Part shown: positions 50,658 through 59,871 of the stretch, piece by piece
Numbering within the stretch: position 1 is the stretch's first letter
Layout: each line of letters opens with the position of its first letter
Source of the DNA: Clostridium felsineum DSM 794
GTDB taxonomy: Bacteria > Bacillota > Clostridia > Clostridiales > Clostridiaceae
Direction of reading: 5' to 3'
DNA: 64,000 nt
Assembly: GCF_002006355.2 (NCBI RefSeq)
Contig: NZ_CP096980.1
Coordinates: 620,001 to 684,000, forward strand
Position numbers and translations under genes: made by a program
The notes under the pieces: model-generated
What the model saw: the letters and a program-made list of their open reading frames with translations, nothing else
Database searches by the model: none
What the model was told of the DNA's origin: nothing

Positions 50658-51947
50658 TTATTTTCTGGAACATATATAATTTATAAACTGTTTTGCTGTT
50701 CTTCCTGAACGACCGTTTTGATTTAAAGCCCATGCAGCAGCTTCCTTTTTTAAAGTTTCATCAGGGATGTTTAAGTTTAGTTTTTTTGCAAGACCTTCTA
50801 CAATTTTAAAATATTCCTTTTGATCAGGAGATAAATAAGTTAATTTTAAACCGAATCTATCTGAGAGGGATAGTTTTTCATTTACAGTATCAGAATTATG
50901 AAGTTCTTCACCATTTTGAAGTTTATCTCCCCAGGTTTCCTTAATTAAATGTCTTCTATTTGAAGTAGCATAAACAAGCACATTAGAAGGAACTTTTTCT
51001 ATACCTCCATCTAAAAAAGATTTCATTTGCTTGTATTCAATCTCACCTTCCTCAAAGGAAAGATCATCTATAAATACAATAAAGTACTTACCTCTATTTT
51101 TTAGTTCACTTAAGATATCAGGAAAGCATAAAAGTTGGTTTTTTGTTATTTCAACCAGTCTAAGTCCTTTTGAGTAAAATTCCGTAAGCATAGCTTTAAC
51201 TGAAGAGGATTTACCTGTGCCTCTAGAGCCAAGAAGAAGTACATTGTTAGCAGCATATCCATTTATAAATGCTTCTGTATTTTCTTTTAAAGCTTCCTTT
51301 TGACGGGTATAGCCTATAATATCTGAAAGTTCTATGTAATCATAATTATCAACACCTACAAGACCATTTTCCCATCTAAAAGCTACATTGGAAGACATTT
51401 CACCAGAGCCTATTTCATAGTAGTAGTTTATGATTTTTTTAAGCATAGTTTCAGGATTTTCAGACTCAATAATTTCTGATTTTCTTTCATTAAACATATT
51501 GATAGTGGGTTTATTTAGTGTTGGACAATAATCAATCACTAATGAGGTATTCTCATTTATTATATCTTTTAGGTTCACATTCATAATATATTGTAAAATT
51601 TCTATGTCATTTAGTGCAGCCCTATAAAGGCTTCTTTCTATATTTGTACCTAATTTCTCTACCGCCCCAGTAAAGAAATTTTTCGAATTTATTATAGAAT
51701 GTACTAAATATGCTTTTAGTAGATTCCCTTTAAGTCCAAAGGTTTCAGACGCTTTTATAAGTTTATGAATTATGTTGTAATAAGTGGTTTTGATTTTTAT
51801 TTCATCCTTTTTACTTTGCAGTGCTTCTAAAAGTAGTTCTTTTAGATCGATAATTATTGGATCTTTTAAAAGCTCTCTAAATACAACTAATTTATTAATG
51901 TCAGTGTACAGCTCCTTTAAGTGTTCTTTTGAAGATAAGTTTTCCAT
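50658..51947 (-). CDS. DUF815 family AAA+ ATPase
   Basis: 429 residues. An N-terminal helical region (1-200) precedes an AAA+ domain: Walker A GSRGTGKSS, Walker B YFIVFIDDLSFEE, sensor 1 YATSNRRHLIKE, and a sensor-2-like RSGRTAKQF near the C-terminus. This is the DUF815 family, broadly present and of unknown function. The ATG at 51947 follows AGGGGGC. It is transcribed alone, away from asnS. Confidence 0.85.
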   Translation of the reverse strand: MENLSSKEHLKELYTDINKLVVFRELLKDPIIIDLKELLLEALQSKKDEIKIKTTYYNIIHKLIKASETFGLKGNLLKAYLVHSIINSKNFFTGAVEKLGTNIERSLYRAALNDIEILQYIMNVNLKDIINENTSLVIDYCPTLNKPTINMFNERKSEIIESENPETMLKKIINYYYEIGSGEMSSNVAFRWENGLVGVDNYDYIELSDIIGYTRQKEALKENTEAFINGYAANNVLLLGSRGTGKSSSVKAMLTEFYSKGLRLVEITKNQLLCFPDILSELKNRGKYFIVFIDDLSFEEGEIEYKQMKSFLDGGIEKVPSNVLVYATSNRRHLIKETWGDKLQNGEELHNSDTVNEKLSLSDRFGLKLTYLSPDQKEYFKIVEGLAKKLNLNIPDETLKKEAAAWALNQNGRSGRTAKQFINYICSRK

Positions 51948-52112
51948 TTGTATGCCCCCTAAGTATTCTTTTAGGAATAGACTTGAATTTATACTACATA
52001 TGCCATAATATTTTGAAAATTATAACTGTATTACAAAATAAGCTGAATCCCTTATAATTATTATAGATTATTATTCCTTTCTGGTATATAATATTTTAAT
52101 AAAGTTTGGTAC

Positions 52113-52222
52113 ATATAACGCATAAATTCTATTACATTTTGATTTATAAAAGATTCTGAGGTCGAACCTTTTTGACAGGAATATTTTATAACCCACAATG
52201 TGAGAATTTTAGTGCGTTATAT
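52113..52222. repeat. MITE-like 110-bp inverted-repeat element, copy 1
   Basis: The element begins ATATAACGCA and ends TGCGTTATAT. The arms stay largely complementary inward (AAATTCT/AGAATTT, ATAAAA/TTTTAT), so the whole element can fold into one long hairpin. It lies in the 587-bp intergenic region before asnS, which otherwise shows only AT-rich sequence and no T-box. A second copy of equal length is at 54466. Confidence 0.85.
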
Positions 52223-52534
52223 ATAGTAAAGGCTAATTATATGAATATTTTAGAGGAAAAAGGAAATAATTTCATTTAAGACTGTTTATTAATAAAAGAA
52301 AATGTGATATTATAATAAATTGGATATTATTATCGAAAAAAATGTTAAATAGTAAGTTATACATGCTAAAGTGTATAGTCTTATAATTTTTATTTTTAGT
52401 TTTTAACTTAATATTACAGTAAAATATAAATGTACATATAATAGTTTAGTGTTTTGAAAATTTATAGATTATGTTTAAGGTGGATTTACTAAAAATGTTA
52501 AGCACTAGGCTTTTAAATCTTAGGAGGGTAAAAA

Positions 52535-53926
52535 ATGGAAAATATACTCGTAAAGCAACTTTATAGATTATCCAGTGAGTTTGGTGGAAAAAAAATAAGA
52601 TTATCAGGTTGGGTAAGAACTATAAGAGCATCAAAATCTTTTGGTTTTATTGAAATTAATGATGGAAGCTTTTTTAAGAACATTCAAGTAGTATTTGATG
52701 AGAAACTTGATAACTTTAAGGAAGTTTCTAAATTTGTAATAAGTTCAACAATTACAGTTGAAGGAGAGTTTGTTATTACACCTAATGCAAAGCAGCCATT
52801 TGAAATACATGCTGAGAGCATTAAACTTGATGGTAATTCAGACAATGATTATCCACTTCAAAAGAAAAGACATACTCTTGAATATTTAAGAACTATTGCA
52901 CATTTAAGACCTAGGAGTAACACTTTTTCAGCAGTATTTAGAGTGCGTTCTTTAGCAGCTTATGCAGTACATAAATTCTTTCAAGAAAAAGATTTTGTAT
53001 ATGTAAATACACCATTAATAACTGCAAGTGATGCTGAAGGAGCAGGGGAAATGTTCCAGATAACAACACTTGATATGAAGAATCCTCCAAAAACTGAAGA
53101 AGGAGAAATAGATTTTTCGAAAGACTTCTTTGGTAAAAGAGCAAATCTTACAGTTAGTGGTCAATTGTCAGCAGAAACTTTTGCGTTAGCTTTTAGAAAT
53201 GTATATACTTTTGGACCAACATTTAGAGCAGAAGATTCAAATACTGCAAGACATGCAGCAGAATTTTGGATGATAGAGCCTGAAATGGCGTTTGCTGAGC
53301 TTTCTGACTACTTAGATACAGCAGAAGAAATGGTTAAGTATATAATAAACTATGTTATGGAAAATGCACCAGAAGAAATGGAATTCTTTAATACAAGAAT
53401 TGATAAAGGATTATTTGATAGATTAAACAATGTTGTTAACAGTGAATTTGGAAGAATTACTTATACTGAAGCTGTTGATATACTTGAAAAATCAGGAGAA
53501 AAATTTGAATATCCAGTAAAATGGGGAGTAGATCTTCAAACAGAGCATGAAAGATATTTAACTGAAAAGGTATTTAAAAAGCCAGTATTTGTAACAGATT
53601 ATCCTAAAGAAATAAAAGCATTTTATATGAGAATTAATGATGACAATAAAACAGTTGCAGCAGCAGATTTACTTGTTCCAGGAATTGGAGAGATAATAGG
53701 AGGAAGTCAAAGAGAAGAAAGACTTTCAGTATTAGAGAAGAGAATGGAAGAGTTGAATCTGAACAAAGAAGATTATTGGTGGTATTTAGAACTTAGAAAA
53801 TACGGAGAAACTAAACATTCTGGATACGGTCTTGGATTCGAAAGAATGATTATGTATTTAACAGGTATTTCAAATATAAGAGACGTTATACCATTCCCAA
53901 GAACAACAGGTTCAGCAGAGTTTTAA
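52535..53926 (+). CDS. asnS: Asparaginyl-tRNA synthetase
   Basis: 463 residues, a class IIb synthetase that charges tRNA-Asn. An N-terminal OB-fold anticodon-binding domain (about 15-100, RLSGWVRTIRASKSFGFIEI) precedes the catalytic core. Motif 2 is FRAEDSNTARHAAEFWMIEP and motif 3 is GYGLGFERMIMYLTG with DVIPFPRT. The absence of the aspartyl-specific insertion and the length fit AsnRS rather than AspRS. A GGAGGG site lies before the ATG. No T-box leader was found upstream, so tRNA-dependent control is not apparent. Confidence 0.95.
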   Translation: MENILVKQLYRLSSEFGGKKIRLSGWVRTIRASKSFGFIEINDGSFFKNIQVVFDEKLDNFKEVSKFVISSTITVEGEFVITPNAKQPFEIHAESIKLDGNSDNDYPLQKKRHTLEYLRTIAHLRPRSNTFSAVFRVRSLAAYAVHKFFQEKDFVYVNTPLITASDAEGAGEMFQITTLDMKNPPKTEEGEIDFSKDFFGKRANLTVSGQLSAETFALAFRNVYTFGPTFRAEDSNTARHAAEFWMIEPEMAFAELSDYLDTAEEMVKYIINYVMENAPEEMEFFNTRIDKGLFDRLNNVVNSEFGRITYTEAVDILEKSGEKFEYPVKWGVDLQTEHERYLTEKVFKKPVFVTDYPKEIKAFYMRINDDNKTVAAADLLVPGIGEIIGGSQREERLSVLEKRMEELNLNKEDYWWYLELRKYGETKHSGYGLGFERMIMYLTGISNIRDVIPFPRTTGSAEF

Positions 53927-53928
53927 TA

Positions 53929-53969
53929 AAAAGTGTGGATACTAAATTAAAATAAGTATCCACACTTCA
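53929..53969. terminator. Bidirectional terminator between asnS and the GNAT gene
   Basis: A 12-bp stem AAGTGTGGATAC / GTATCCACACTT (53931-53942 and 53956-53967). Confidence 0.8.
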
Positions 53970-54392
53970 TTATTTAAATCTTATAATTAAAGTCATTCCA
54001 CATCCGTTTTCTTCTTTTATTCTTTTACGAAAACCAAACTTTTCATAAAAACCTTCTTTGCCGTGAGCACTTAACAGTTCAATACAAGTTTTCCAGCCTT
54101 CAGGTGTTTTTGACTCAATAAATGAGAGCATATCAGTTAAAATAAGTCTTCCAACACCTTTATTTTGGTATTCCGGCATAACAGCTACATCCTTTATAAA
54201 ATAGGACATACTTAAATCACCTACAATTCTACCCATAGCAATAAAATTATTATTATCAAATATGCAAACTGTATACAATGAATTTTTTAGTGCTTCTTCT
54301 ACTTGAGTGATTTCAGGATGCCCCCATCCAACAGCTTCAGCCAAAGCGTTAAATATTTCAGGTGTTAAACTGCCCCTTTTTAATTGAAACAT
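53970..54392 (-). CDS. GNAT family N-acetyltransferase
   Basis: 140 residues with the GNAT acetyl-CoA fold: strand and helix VVGDLSMSYFIKDVAVMPEYQNKGVGRLILTD bear the pyrophosphate-binding loop (QNKGVG). The later FYEKFGFRKR is the usual C-terminal strand-helix. The substrate is unknown, probably a small molecule. GGGGGA lies upstream of the ATG. It is transcribed alone between two terminators. Confidence 0.85.
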   Translation of the reverse strand: MFQLKRGSLTPEIFNALAEAVGWGHPEITQVEEALKNSLYTVCIFDNNNFIAMGRIVGDLSMSYFIKDVAVMPEYQNKGVGRLILTDMLSFIESKTPEGWKTCIELLSAHGKEGFYEKFGFRKRIKEENGCGMTLIIRFK

Positions 54393-54420
54393 ATGATTTT
54401 CCCCCTTTTAGTATAAAATA

Positions 54421-54448
54421 AAAAATGATAAGCGGTATAGCTTATCAC
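54421..54448 (-). terminator. Terminator of the proBA operon
   Basis: On the minus strand TGATAAGC / GCTTATCA with a 6-nt loop, then TTTTTATTTT. It lies beyond the MITE-like copy 2. Confidence 0.8.
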
Positions 54449-54465
54449 TTGTCATTTTTAGCTAT

Positions 54466-54575
54466 ATATAACGCATAAATTCTATTATATTCTGACTCAT
54501 AAAAGATTCTGAGGTTAGACCTCGCTAGTAGGAATATTTTATAATCCACAATGTAAGAATTTTATTGCGTTATAT
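54466..54575. repeat. MITE-like 110-bp inverted-repeat element, copy 2
   Basis: Same length and ends (ATATAACGCA ... TGCGTTATAT) as copy 1 at 52113, differing at a minority of positions, mostly in the hairpin tip. It lies inside the proBA transcript, between the last small gene and the terminator. Confidence 0.85.
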
Positions 54576-54579
54576 ATAA

Positions 54580-54834
54580 TTAATCCCCATTTAGTTCTTT
54601 CATAATCTTCTTTGCTATAGCATCAGCATCTAAATCATCATTAACTTCTAACATAAGTTGCTGACATTTACCTGCTGCTTCACCAGTAAGATAAACTACT
54701 TCACCAGTAATATTATCAATCTTTTTTACAACTCTGGCTCTATCACCTTTTTTTATTAAGAGCTTTCCGCCTACTCCTAAACTTATATAATGATCTGTTT
54801 TAAATTCAATTACTTGACCAATAGAAACCTTCAT
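54580..54834 (-). CDS. Small conserved-looking protein in the proBA operon
   Basis: 84 residues, not recognised. The N-terminal 60 residues look beta-rich (SIGQVIEFKTD, KLLIKKGDRARVVKKI, GEVVYLTG), possibly a small barrel. The end is an acidic helix (DDLDADAIAKKIMKEL). The start is the ATG at 54834, about 8 nt after GGGGGA. An in-frame ATG five codons earlier overlaps that site. It follows proA by 18 nt, so it is co-transcribed, but a role in proline synthesis is only suggested by position. Confidence 0.65.
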   Translation of the reverse strand: MKVSIGQVIEFKTDHYISLGVGGKLLIKKGDRARVVKKIDNITGEVVYLTGEAAGKCQQLMLEVNDDLDADAIAKKIMKELNGD

Positions 54835-54852
54835 AATTAATTCCCCCATAAA

Positions 54853-56109
54853 TTATTTTCTTACTTGACCGTCACCATATATTATGTATTTGGTTGTGGT
54901 AAGTTGATTTAATCCCATAGGTCCTCTTGCATGTAATTTTTGAGTGCTTATTCCAATTTCTCCTCCGAAACCAAATTGCTCACCGTCAGTAAATCTTGTA
55001 GAAGCATTTACATATACAGCTGCTGCATCCACTTCTTTTAAAAACCTTTGTGCATTGGTGTAGTTTTCAGTTATTATAGCCTCAGAGTGATTTGTGCTAT
55101 ATTTGAATATATGGTCAATGGCTTCATCCAATGAACCGACCACCTTTACAGATAGTATTAAATCCAAAAACTCTTTTGCATAGTCTTCGTCTACAGCAGG
55201 AACTACATCACTAACTATCCTTTGAGTTACTGAGCAGCCACGTATTTCTACATTTAAGTCCTTGAGTTTTTTGCATAATCTAGGAAGAAATTCATCAGCC
55301 ACATCTTTGTGAACTAAAAGACTTTCCATAGCATTACATACAGCGGGACGTTGAAGCTTAGCGTTAATTATTATATTTTCAGCCTTTTCAAAGTCAGCAT
55401 ACTTATCTACATAAACGTGACAATTTCCTGTTCCTGTTTCAATTACAGGTACTGTTGAGTTTTCTACAACACTTTTTATAAGACCAGCACCACCCCTTGG
55501 AATCAGTACATCTATAAGTCCATTTAATTTCATCATTACATTAACAGTTTCCCTATCAGTTATATCAATAAATTCAATTGAACCAGAAGGTAGACCGCTT
55601 TTTATTACAGCTTCTCTAATAACCTTTATAATAGCTGTATTTGAATTTATAGCTTCTTTTCCACCTCTAAGAATAACTGCATTACCAGATTTAATGCATA
55701 GAGCAGCAGCATCTACAGTAACATTTGGTCTTGCTTCATAGATAATACCAATAACTCCAAGAGGTACTCTCATTTGACCAATTTGAAGTTCATCAGGTGT
55801 TTTCCACATTTTTATGATTTCACCAATAGGATCTTGAAGAGAGGCTGTTTTTATAAGTGCCTCAGCCATATTGTTAATTCTTTTATCGTCTAAAGTAAGT
55901 CTGTCTATTAGAGCTTTAGATGTGCCAATTTTTTCTGCAGCTTCAATATCTATTTTATTTTGAGATAATATATAATCCTTATTTTCTAAAAGAGCCTTAC
56001 TCATTTCTAGAAGAGCCTTGTTCTTGGTGTTTGTGTCCATATATGAAAGTTTTTTTGCAGCTAGTTTGGAGTTTTTAGCCTTTTCAGTAACATAATTTTT
56101 TATATCCAT
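54853..56109 (-). CDS. proA: Gamma-glutamyl phosphate reductase
   Basis: 418 residues, an NADPH-dependent aldehyde-dehydrogenase-fold enzyme making glutamate-5-semialdehyde, second step of proline synthesis. Family blocks are GVIGIIYEARPNVTVDAAALC, LRGGKEAINSN, PRGGAGLI, the catalytic cysteine in RPAVCNAMESLLVH, and GFGGEIGISTQKLHARGPMGL. The ATG at 56109 has GGAGG 6 nt upstream. The open frame further upstream runs into proB and is not used. The gap to proB is 19 nt. Confidence 0.95.
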   Translation of the reverse strand: MDIKNYVTEKAKNSKLAAKKLSYMDTNTKNKALLEMSKALLENKDYILSQNKIDIEAAEKIGTSKALIDRLTLDDKRINNMAEALIKTASLQDPIGEIIKMWKTPDELQIGQMRVPLGVIGIIYEARPNVTVDAAALCIKSGNAVILRGGKEAINSNTAIIKVIREAVIKSGLPSGSIEFIDITDRETVNVMMKLNGLIDVLIPRGGAGLIKSVVENSTVPVIETGTGNCHVYVDKYADFEKAENIIINAKLQRPAVCNAMESLLVHKDVADEFLPRLCKKLKDLNVEIRGCSVTQRIVSDVVPAVDEDYAKEFLDLILSVKVVGSLDEAIDHIFKYSTNHSEAIITENYTNAQRFLKEVDAAAVYVNASTRFTDGEQFGFGGEIGISTQKLHARGPMGLNQLTTTKYIIYGDGQVRK

Positions 56110-56128
56110 TTTAATCCTCCAAATTAAT

Positions 56129-56932
56129 TTATTTGTTTTTTCGGATAAATAAAGTTCCTTCGTTATCAAAGTTTAAAATATTCTGTATAACCTCTTGCTT
56201 TTCCCCATTGGCAATAACCATAGATATGCCTTGTTCAGTAGTTATTGTAGCGGCTTTTATTTTTGTTGCCATTCCACCGGTACCAAGCTTTGAACCGGCA
56301 CCACCTGCTGAGTTTATAACCTTCTCATTTACTTCTTCAACAGTATGTATAAGCATGGCATTTTTATTTGTAGAAGGATTTGAATCGTATAAACCATCTA
56401 TATCTGAAAGAAGAATGAGTAGATCAGCTTCTATTAAACAAGCAACTCTTGCAGATAAAGTATCATTGTCTCCAAATTTTATTTCATCAACTACGGTTGC
56501 ATCATTTTCATTTACTATAGGAATTATTCCGTTATCAAGAAGGGCTGAAAAGGTATTTTGAACATTTACAACTCTTTTTTTACTTGATAAATCTTCTCGT
56601 GTTATTAACATTTGACCTACTATTTGGCCATATTCGGCAAAAAGTTTTTCGTAAGTATGCATTAAAACTCCCTGACCTACGGCAGCGGCTGCTTGTTTTT
56701 CCGGTATGGTTTTTGGTCTTTCTTTAAGCCTTAGTTTGCCTAATCCAGCACCTATAGCGCCAGAGGAAACTAATATAACTTTAATGCCTTGATTATGTAA
56801 GTCTGCAAGTTGTCTTACAATATGTTCTATTTTATAAAAATTTAAAAGTCCACTGGGGTGTGTTAGCGTGGAACTTCCTACCTTTACTACTAGTTTTTTT
56901 ACATTACCCAAGTATTGTTCTCTTGTGTTCAT
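56129..56932 (-). CDS. proB: Glutamate 5-kinase lacking the PUA domain
   Basis: 267 residues, an amino-acid-kinase-fold enzyme that phosphorylates glutamate for proline synthesis. Visible motifs are KVGSSTLT, VSSGAIGAG, VNENDATVVDEIKFGDND, LLSDIDGLYD and TGGMATKIKAA. The protein ends right after the kinase domain; the PUA domain of E. coli ProB (367 residues) is absent, as in a number of Firmicutes. The ribosome site before this ATG is weak, and an in-frame stop lies three codons upstream. It is divergent from proC. Confidence 0.93.
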   Translation of the reverse strand: MNTREQYLGNVKKLVVKVGSSTLTHPSGLLNFYKIEHIVRQLADLHNQGIKVILVSSGAIGAGLGKLRLKERPKTIPEKQAAAAVGQGVLMHTYEKLFAEYGQIVGQMLITREDLSSKKRVVNVQNTFSALLDNGIIPIVNENDATVVDEIKFGDNDTLSARVACLIEADLLILLSDIDGLYDSNPSTNKNAMLIHTVEEVNEKVINSAGGAGSKLGTGGMATKIKAATITTEQGISMVIANGEKQEVIQNILNFDNEGTLFIRKNK

Positions 56933-57132
56933 AATTTTTTAGCTACTAAAATATTGTATAAATATTTTGTGAATTTAAAATAATATTAAGGTCAATTATT
57001 CAATATTTTAAGAAGCGCAGCCTCCTTTATAAATTATTAGCTGATAAAAAGATTTTAATGTATAATAAAAAATATACATTTATTCATAAAATTATATCAC
57101 AAAAAATCGTTTGTTTTCAAGGAGTGAAGAAG

Positions 57133-57942
57133 ATGAGGAGTAAAGTTGGTTTTATTGGCTGCGGAAATATGGCACAGGCAATAATAAAGGGAATGGTTAA
57201 AGCTAAAGTAATAGAAAATAGCAGCATAATGGTAAGTAATCCTTCCAGTGAAAAACTAGAAAAGATTAAAGAAGAATGTGGAGTTTCAATTACAAATGAC
57301 AATAAACAGATTGCGTTAGAATCAGATATAATTGTATTATCAGTAAAGCCTAATAAATATGAAGAGGTTATAGATGAAATAAAAGAGTTAGTACAAAAAA
57401 CCGCCGTAATAGTTATAATAGCAGCAGGTGTTTCAATAGAAAAGACAAGAATTATGTTTAAAAATAACAAAATATCAGTTGTAAGAGCTATGCCGAATAC
57501 ACCAGCATTAGTAGGAGAGGCTATGACAGCTGTAGCACCATGCAAAGAAATAAATGAAGCTGAGTTAAAGGAAGTAATGGAGATTTTTAATGCTTTTGGA
57601 AAGTGTGAAATTGTAGATGAGAAATTAATGGATGTAGTAACAGGAGTAAGTGGTTCATCACCTGCATATGTTTATATGTTCATAGAAGCTATGGCAGATG
57701 CAGCAGTTTTAAATGGAATGCCTAGAGAGAAAGCTTATAAATTTGCAGCTCAATCGGTGCTTGGAGCAGCTAAAATGGTACTTGAGACAGGTAACCATCC
57801 AGGTAAGCTTAAAGATGATGTATGCTCGCCATCCGGAACTACCATTGAAGCAGTATATACACTTGAAAAAACTGGATTTAGATCTTCTGTAATTTCAGCA
57901 GTTGATGCATGTGTGAAAAAATCAAAACTTATGTCAAAATAA
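57133..57942 (+). CDS. proC: Pyrroline-5-carboxylate reductase
   Basis: 269 residues, last step of proline synthesis. The N-terminal Rossmann motif is VGFIGCGNMAQAIIKG. VVRAMPNTPALVGEA and the dimerisation and substrate region SGSSPAYVYMFIEAMADA (then SPSGTTIEAV near the end) are conserved. The ATG at 57133 follows AAGGAGTG. An in-frame ATG at 57058 would add residues unlike the family. It is divergent from proBA, so all three proline genes are adjacent. A terminator follows. Confidence 0.95.
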   Translation: MRSKVGFIGCGNMAQAIIKGMVKAKVIENSSIMVSNPSSEKLEKIKEECGVSITNDNKQIALESDIIVLSVKPNKYEEVIDEIKELVQKTAVIVIIAAGVSIEKTRIMFKNNKISVVRAMPNTPALVGEAMTAVAPCKEINEAELKEVMEIFNAFGKCEIVDEKLMDVVTGVSGSSPAYVYMFIEAMADAAVLNGMPREKAYKFAAQSVLGAAKMVLETGNHPGKLKDDVCSPSGTTIEAVYTLEKTGFRSSVISAVDACVKKSKLMSK

Positions 57943-57945
57943 ATA

Positions 57946-57982
57946 AAAATTGAGTGTGCAAAATTAGCCACTCAATTTTTTT
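57946..57982 (+). terminator. Terminator after proC
   Basis: ATTGAGTG (57949-57956) pairs with CACTCAAT (57969-57976), followed by seven T. Confidence 0.85.
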
Positions 57983-57984
57983 AT

Positions 57985-58311
57985 ATCATTATAAATAGTG
58001 CTAAAAAAAAGCTTATTTCGGCACTACAGAAGCTTGAAGGTGATAGTAATTCATCAAGGTTAAGAACAAAAATTGATGAAATAGGATGTATTATAAAAAA
58101 CAGATATGAGTTATTAACAGTATCGTACATAGCTGGTGTTTTTTTTGGAGGTTCTCTTTGTATGTTCATTTTTGTAGAATTAATAGACATGATACAAGCA
58201 ACAACAAGGGAATTTATACATGATGATAAAAAAGGCAAATTAATATCGCTTATATTATTTGTTACTTTTTTATTTAAAGAACTATATGAGATAGCACATC
58301 ATCATCACTAA
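57985..58311 (+). pseudogene. Orphan open reading frame with no start codon (5'-truncated gene?)
   Basis: One hundred and eight codons are open on plus from just after the proC terminator to TAA at 58309-58311, with no ATG, GTG or TTG at the beginning. The translation looks like a real protein: a charged helix (KLISALQKLEGDSNSS), then a membrane segment (TVSYIAGVFFGGSLCMFIFV), a charged link and a second hydrophobic segment (LISLILFVTFLF), ending in four His. A plus-strand terminator follows at 58331. It reads as the tail of a membrane protein gene whose front was lost. I do not recognise the family. Confidence 0.5.
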
Positions 58312-58330
58312 TTATTAATAGGAAAAGTAT

Positions 58331-58360
58331 AGGGCTCTCATGAAAGTGAGAGCCTTTTTA
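58331..58360 (+). terminator. Intrinsic terminator
   Basis: GGCTCTCA / TGAGAGCC with a 6-nt loop, then TTTTT on plus. Confidence 0.75.
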
Positions 58361-58365
58361 GAGCT

Positions 58366-59871
58366 TCAATCTGGAAAAGTACTCTTTATACTCAAGATAT
58401 TATCTAAATTATCAAAGAATATATCAATAAGTTTTGGATCAAACTGCCTTCCTTTTTGATTCTTAAAATGAAGCAATATTTTATTTAAACTCCAAGCCTC
58501 CTTATAAACACGTTCTGTTCCTAAGGCATCAAAAACATCGGCTAAAGCAGTTATACGACCATATATATGTATATTGGTACCTTTAAGACCATAAGGATAG
58601 CCAGTGCCATCGAATTTTTCATGATGTTCAAGAGCTATTATAGCTGCACTTTTCATTAATCTTCTATTTGAAGACTTTAACATATCATAACCAATTTTAG
58701 AATGAGTTTTCATAACCTCAAATTCTTCATTTGTAAGAGAACTTGGTTTATTAAGTATACAATCAGGTATTGCTAATTTTCCAACATCATGCATCGGAGA
58801 AGCAAGTTTTATAATTTCGGCTTCTTTTAAAGGAAGACCGTACTTAACAGCTATTAAATTGGCATATTCAGCAACTCTTTTAACATGATGACCTGTTTCG
58901 TGAGAACGAACTTCAGATATTTCACCCAATGTAAATATTATTTCTTTTTGAGTGGATTCAAGTTCGTGGTTAAGACAGATATTGTCAAAGGCTATATTCA
59001 TATTTTTACAAAACAAATCTATTGTTTTTATAGAAGATTTTGCAAGATAAGTTAGCTTATCAAAATAAATTAACATTTCATTATTGTAATTGTTGTTAAA
59101 ATACAATATAAAATGATCCTTTGAAAATTTATTTTTCTTTGTGGAAATTACTAGTTTAAAATCCCTTAAAGTATTAGAAGAAACGGAATTTACTATGTTT
59201 TCACCTATATGAGAACTAAAATTACCTCGCCCAAGAAGTATATAAAAGTTTTTCCCTTTTCTTGAGGCAACAAAGCAGGAGGTGTTCAAATAAGGAAGAT
59301 TACTTCCAGATTTAATTATTAAAGATAATTGATTAAGCATGCCAACAGCAAACTTTTTAAGGGAGTGAAGTTCAAAAATTATAGAAGAAGATTTTATTAC
59401 TTGTTCCAATCCCTTTTTACTTTTTTCAGTAAGTGATATAGTTTCAAAAGAGTTTAAAGAAGAAAGTATAGAGGATAAAATCATATTTTCATTTAAATCT
59501 TTATCATAAATAAACTGATTTATGTTATATCTCATAACTATTTTGTCAGGAGTATATTTCCCAGCAAAGCTATTTTTTAATATTATTTGGAGACTTTTAT
59601 TTTTTAATATATCACGTATGTAAGTTACTATGAATAGTTCATTGTCTACAGATTTTAAATTTATTGGCTTTTCTAAATCTATAAATAAAAGAGCAGCATC
59701 ACTATTATTATTAATAATTGTTTTACATTCCTCAATAGAATAAGTATGTAATATGTTTATTGAGGCATTTTTTATTCTTGCTGAATATAAAATTTTAGCT
59801 ATAAACTCATGATTATACTCATTTTTACTCAAAATTATTACTTTTAATATATATTGTTCTGAATAAAACAT
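58366..59871 (-). CDS. HD-GYP domain protein, probable cyclic-di-GMP phosphodiesterase
   Basis: About 501 residues. The N-terminal 130 resemble a degenerate receiver (KVIILSKNEYNHEFIAKIL). The middle 170 look like the DUF3369-type sensor linked to HD-GYP proteins. The C-terminal HD-GYP domain has ETGHHVKRVAEYANLIA, the metal-binding ASPMHDVGKLAIPD and HHEKFDGTGYPYGLKG. The GYP motif is intact, so phosphodiesterase activity is plausible. The ATG at 59871 has GGAGG 5-6 nt upstream. An in-frame ATG four codons earlier overlaps that site. Confidence 0.85.
   Translation of the reverse strand: MFYSEQYILKVIILSKNEYNHEFIAKILYSARIKNASINILHTYSIEECKTIINNNSDAALLFIDLEKPINLKSVDNELFIVTYIRDILKNKSLQIILKNSFAGKYTPDKIVMRYNINQFIYDKDLNENMILSSILSSLNSFETISLTEKSKKGLEQVIKSSSIIFELHSLKKFAVGMLNQLSLIIKSGSNLPYLNTSCFVASRKGKNFYILLGRGNFSSHIGENIVNSVSSNTLRDFKLVISTKKNKFSKDHFILYFNNNYNNEMLIYFDKLTYLAKSSIKTIDLFCKNMNIAFDNICLNHELESTQKEIIFTLGEISEVRSHETGHHVKRVAEYANLIAVKYGLPLKEAEIIKLASPMHDVGKLAIPDCILNKPSSLTNEEFEVMKTHSKIGYDMLKSSNRRLMKSAAIIALEHHEKFDGTGYPYGLKGTNIHIYGRITALADVFDALGTERVYKEAWSLNKILLHFKNQKGRQFDPKLIDIFFDNLDNILSIKSTFPD

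Noticed and set aside
52223..52534. T-box leader for asnS
   Set aside because: No GGGUGGNACCGCG-like T-box sequence and no antiterminator/terminator pair before the start; the region is only AT-rich.
56933..57132. T-box or leader peptide for proBA
   Set aside because: A GGAGG at about 57020 (minus) is followed only by a very short frame (TTG then stop), and no T-box motif is present.
57981..58238. 85-codon minus-strand gene
   Set aside because: No ribosome site, and it lies antisense to a more protein-like plus-strand frame that is followed by a plus-strand terminator.
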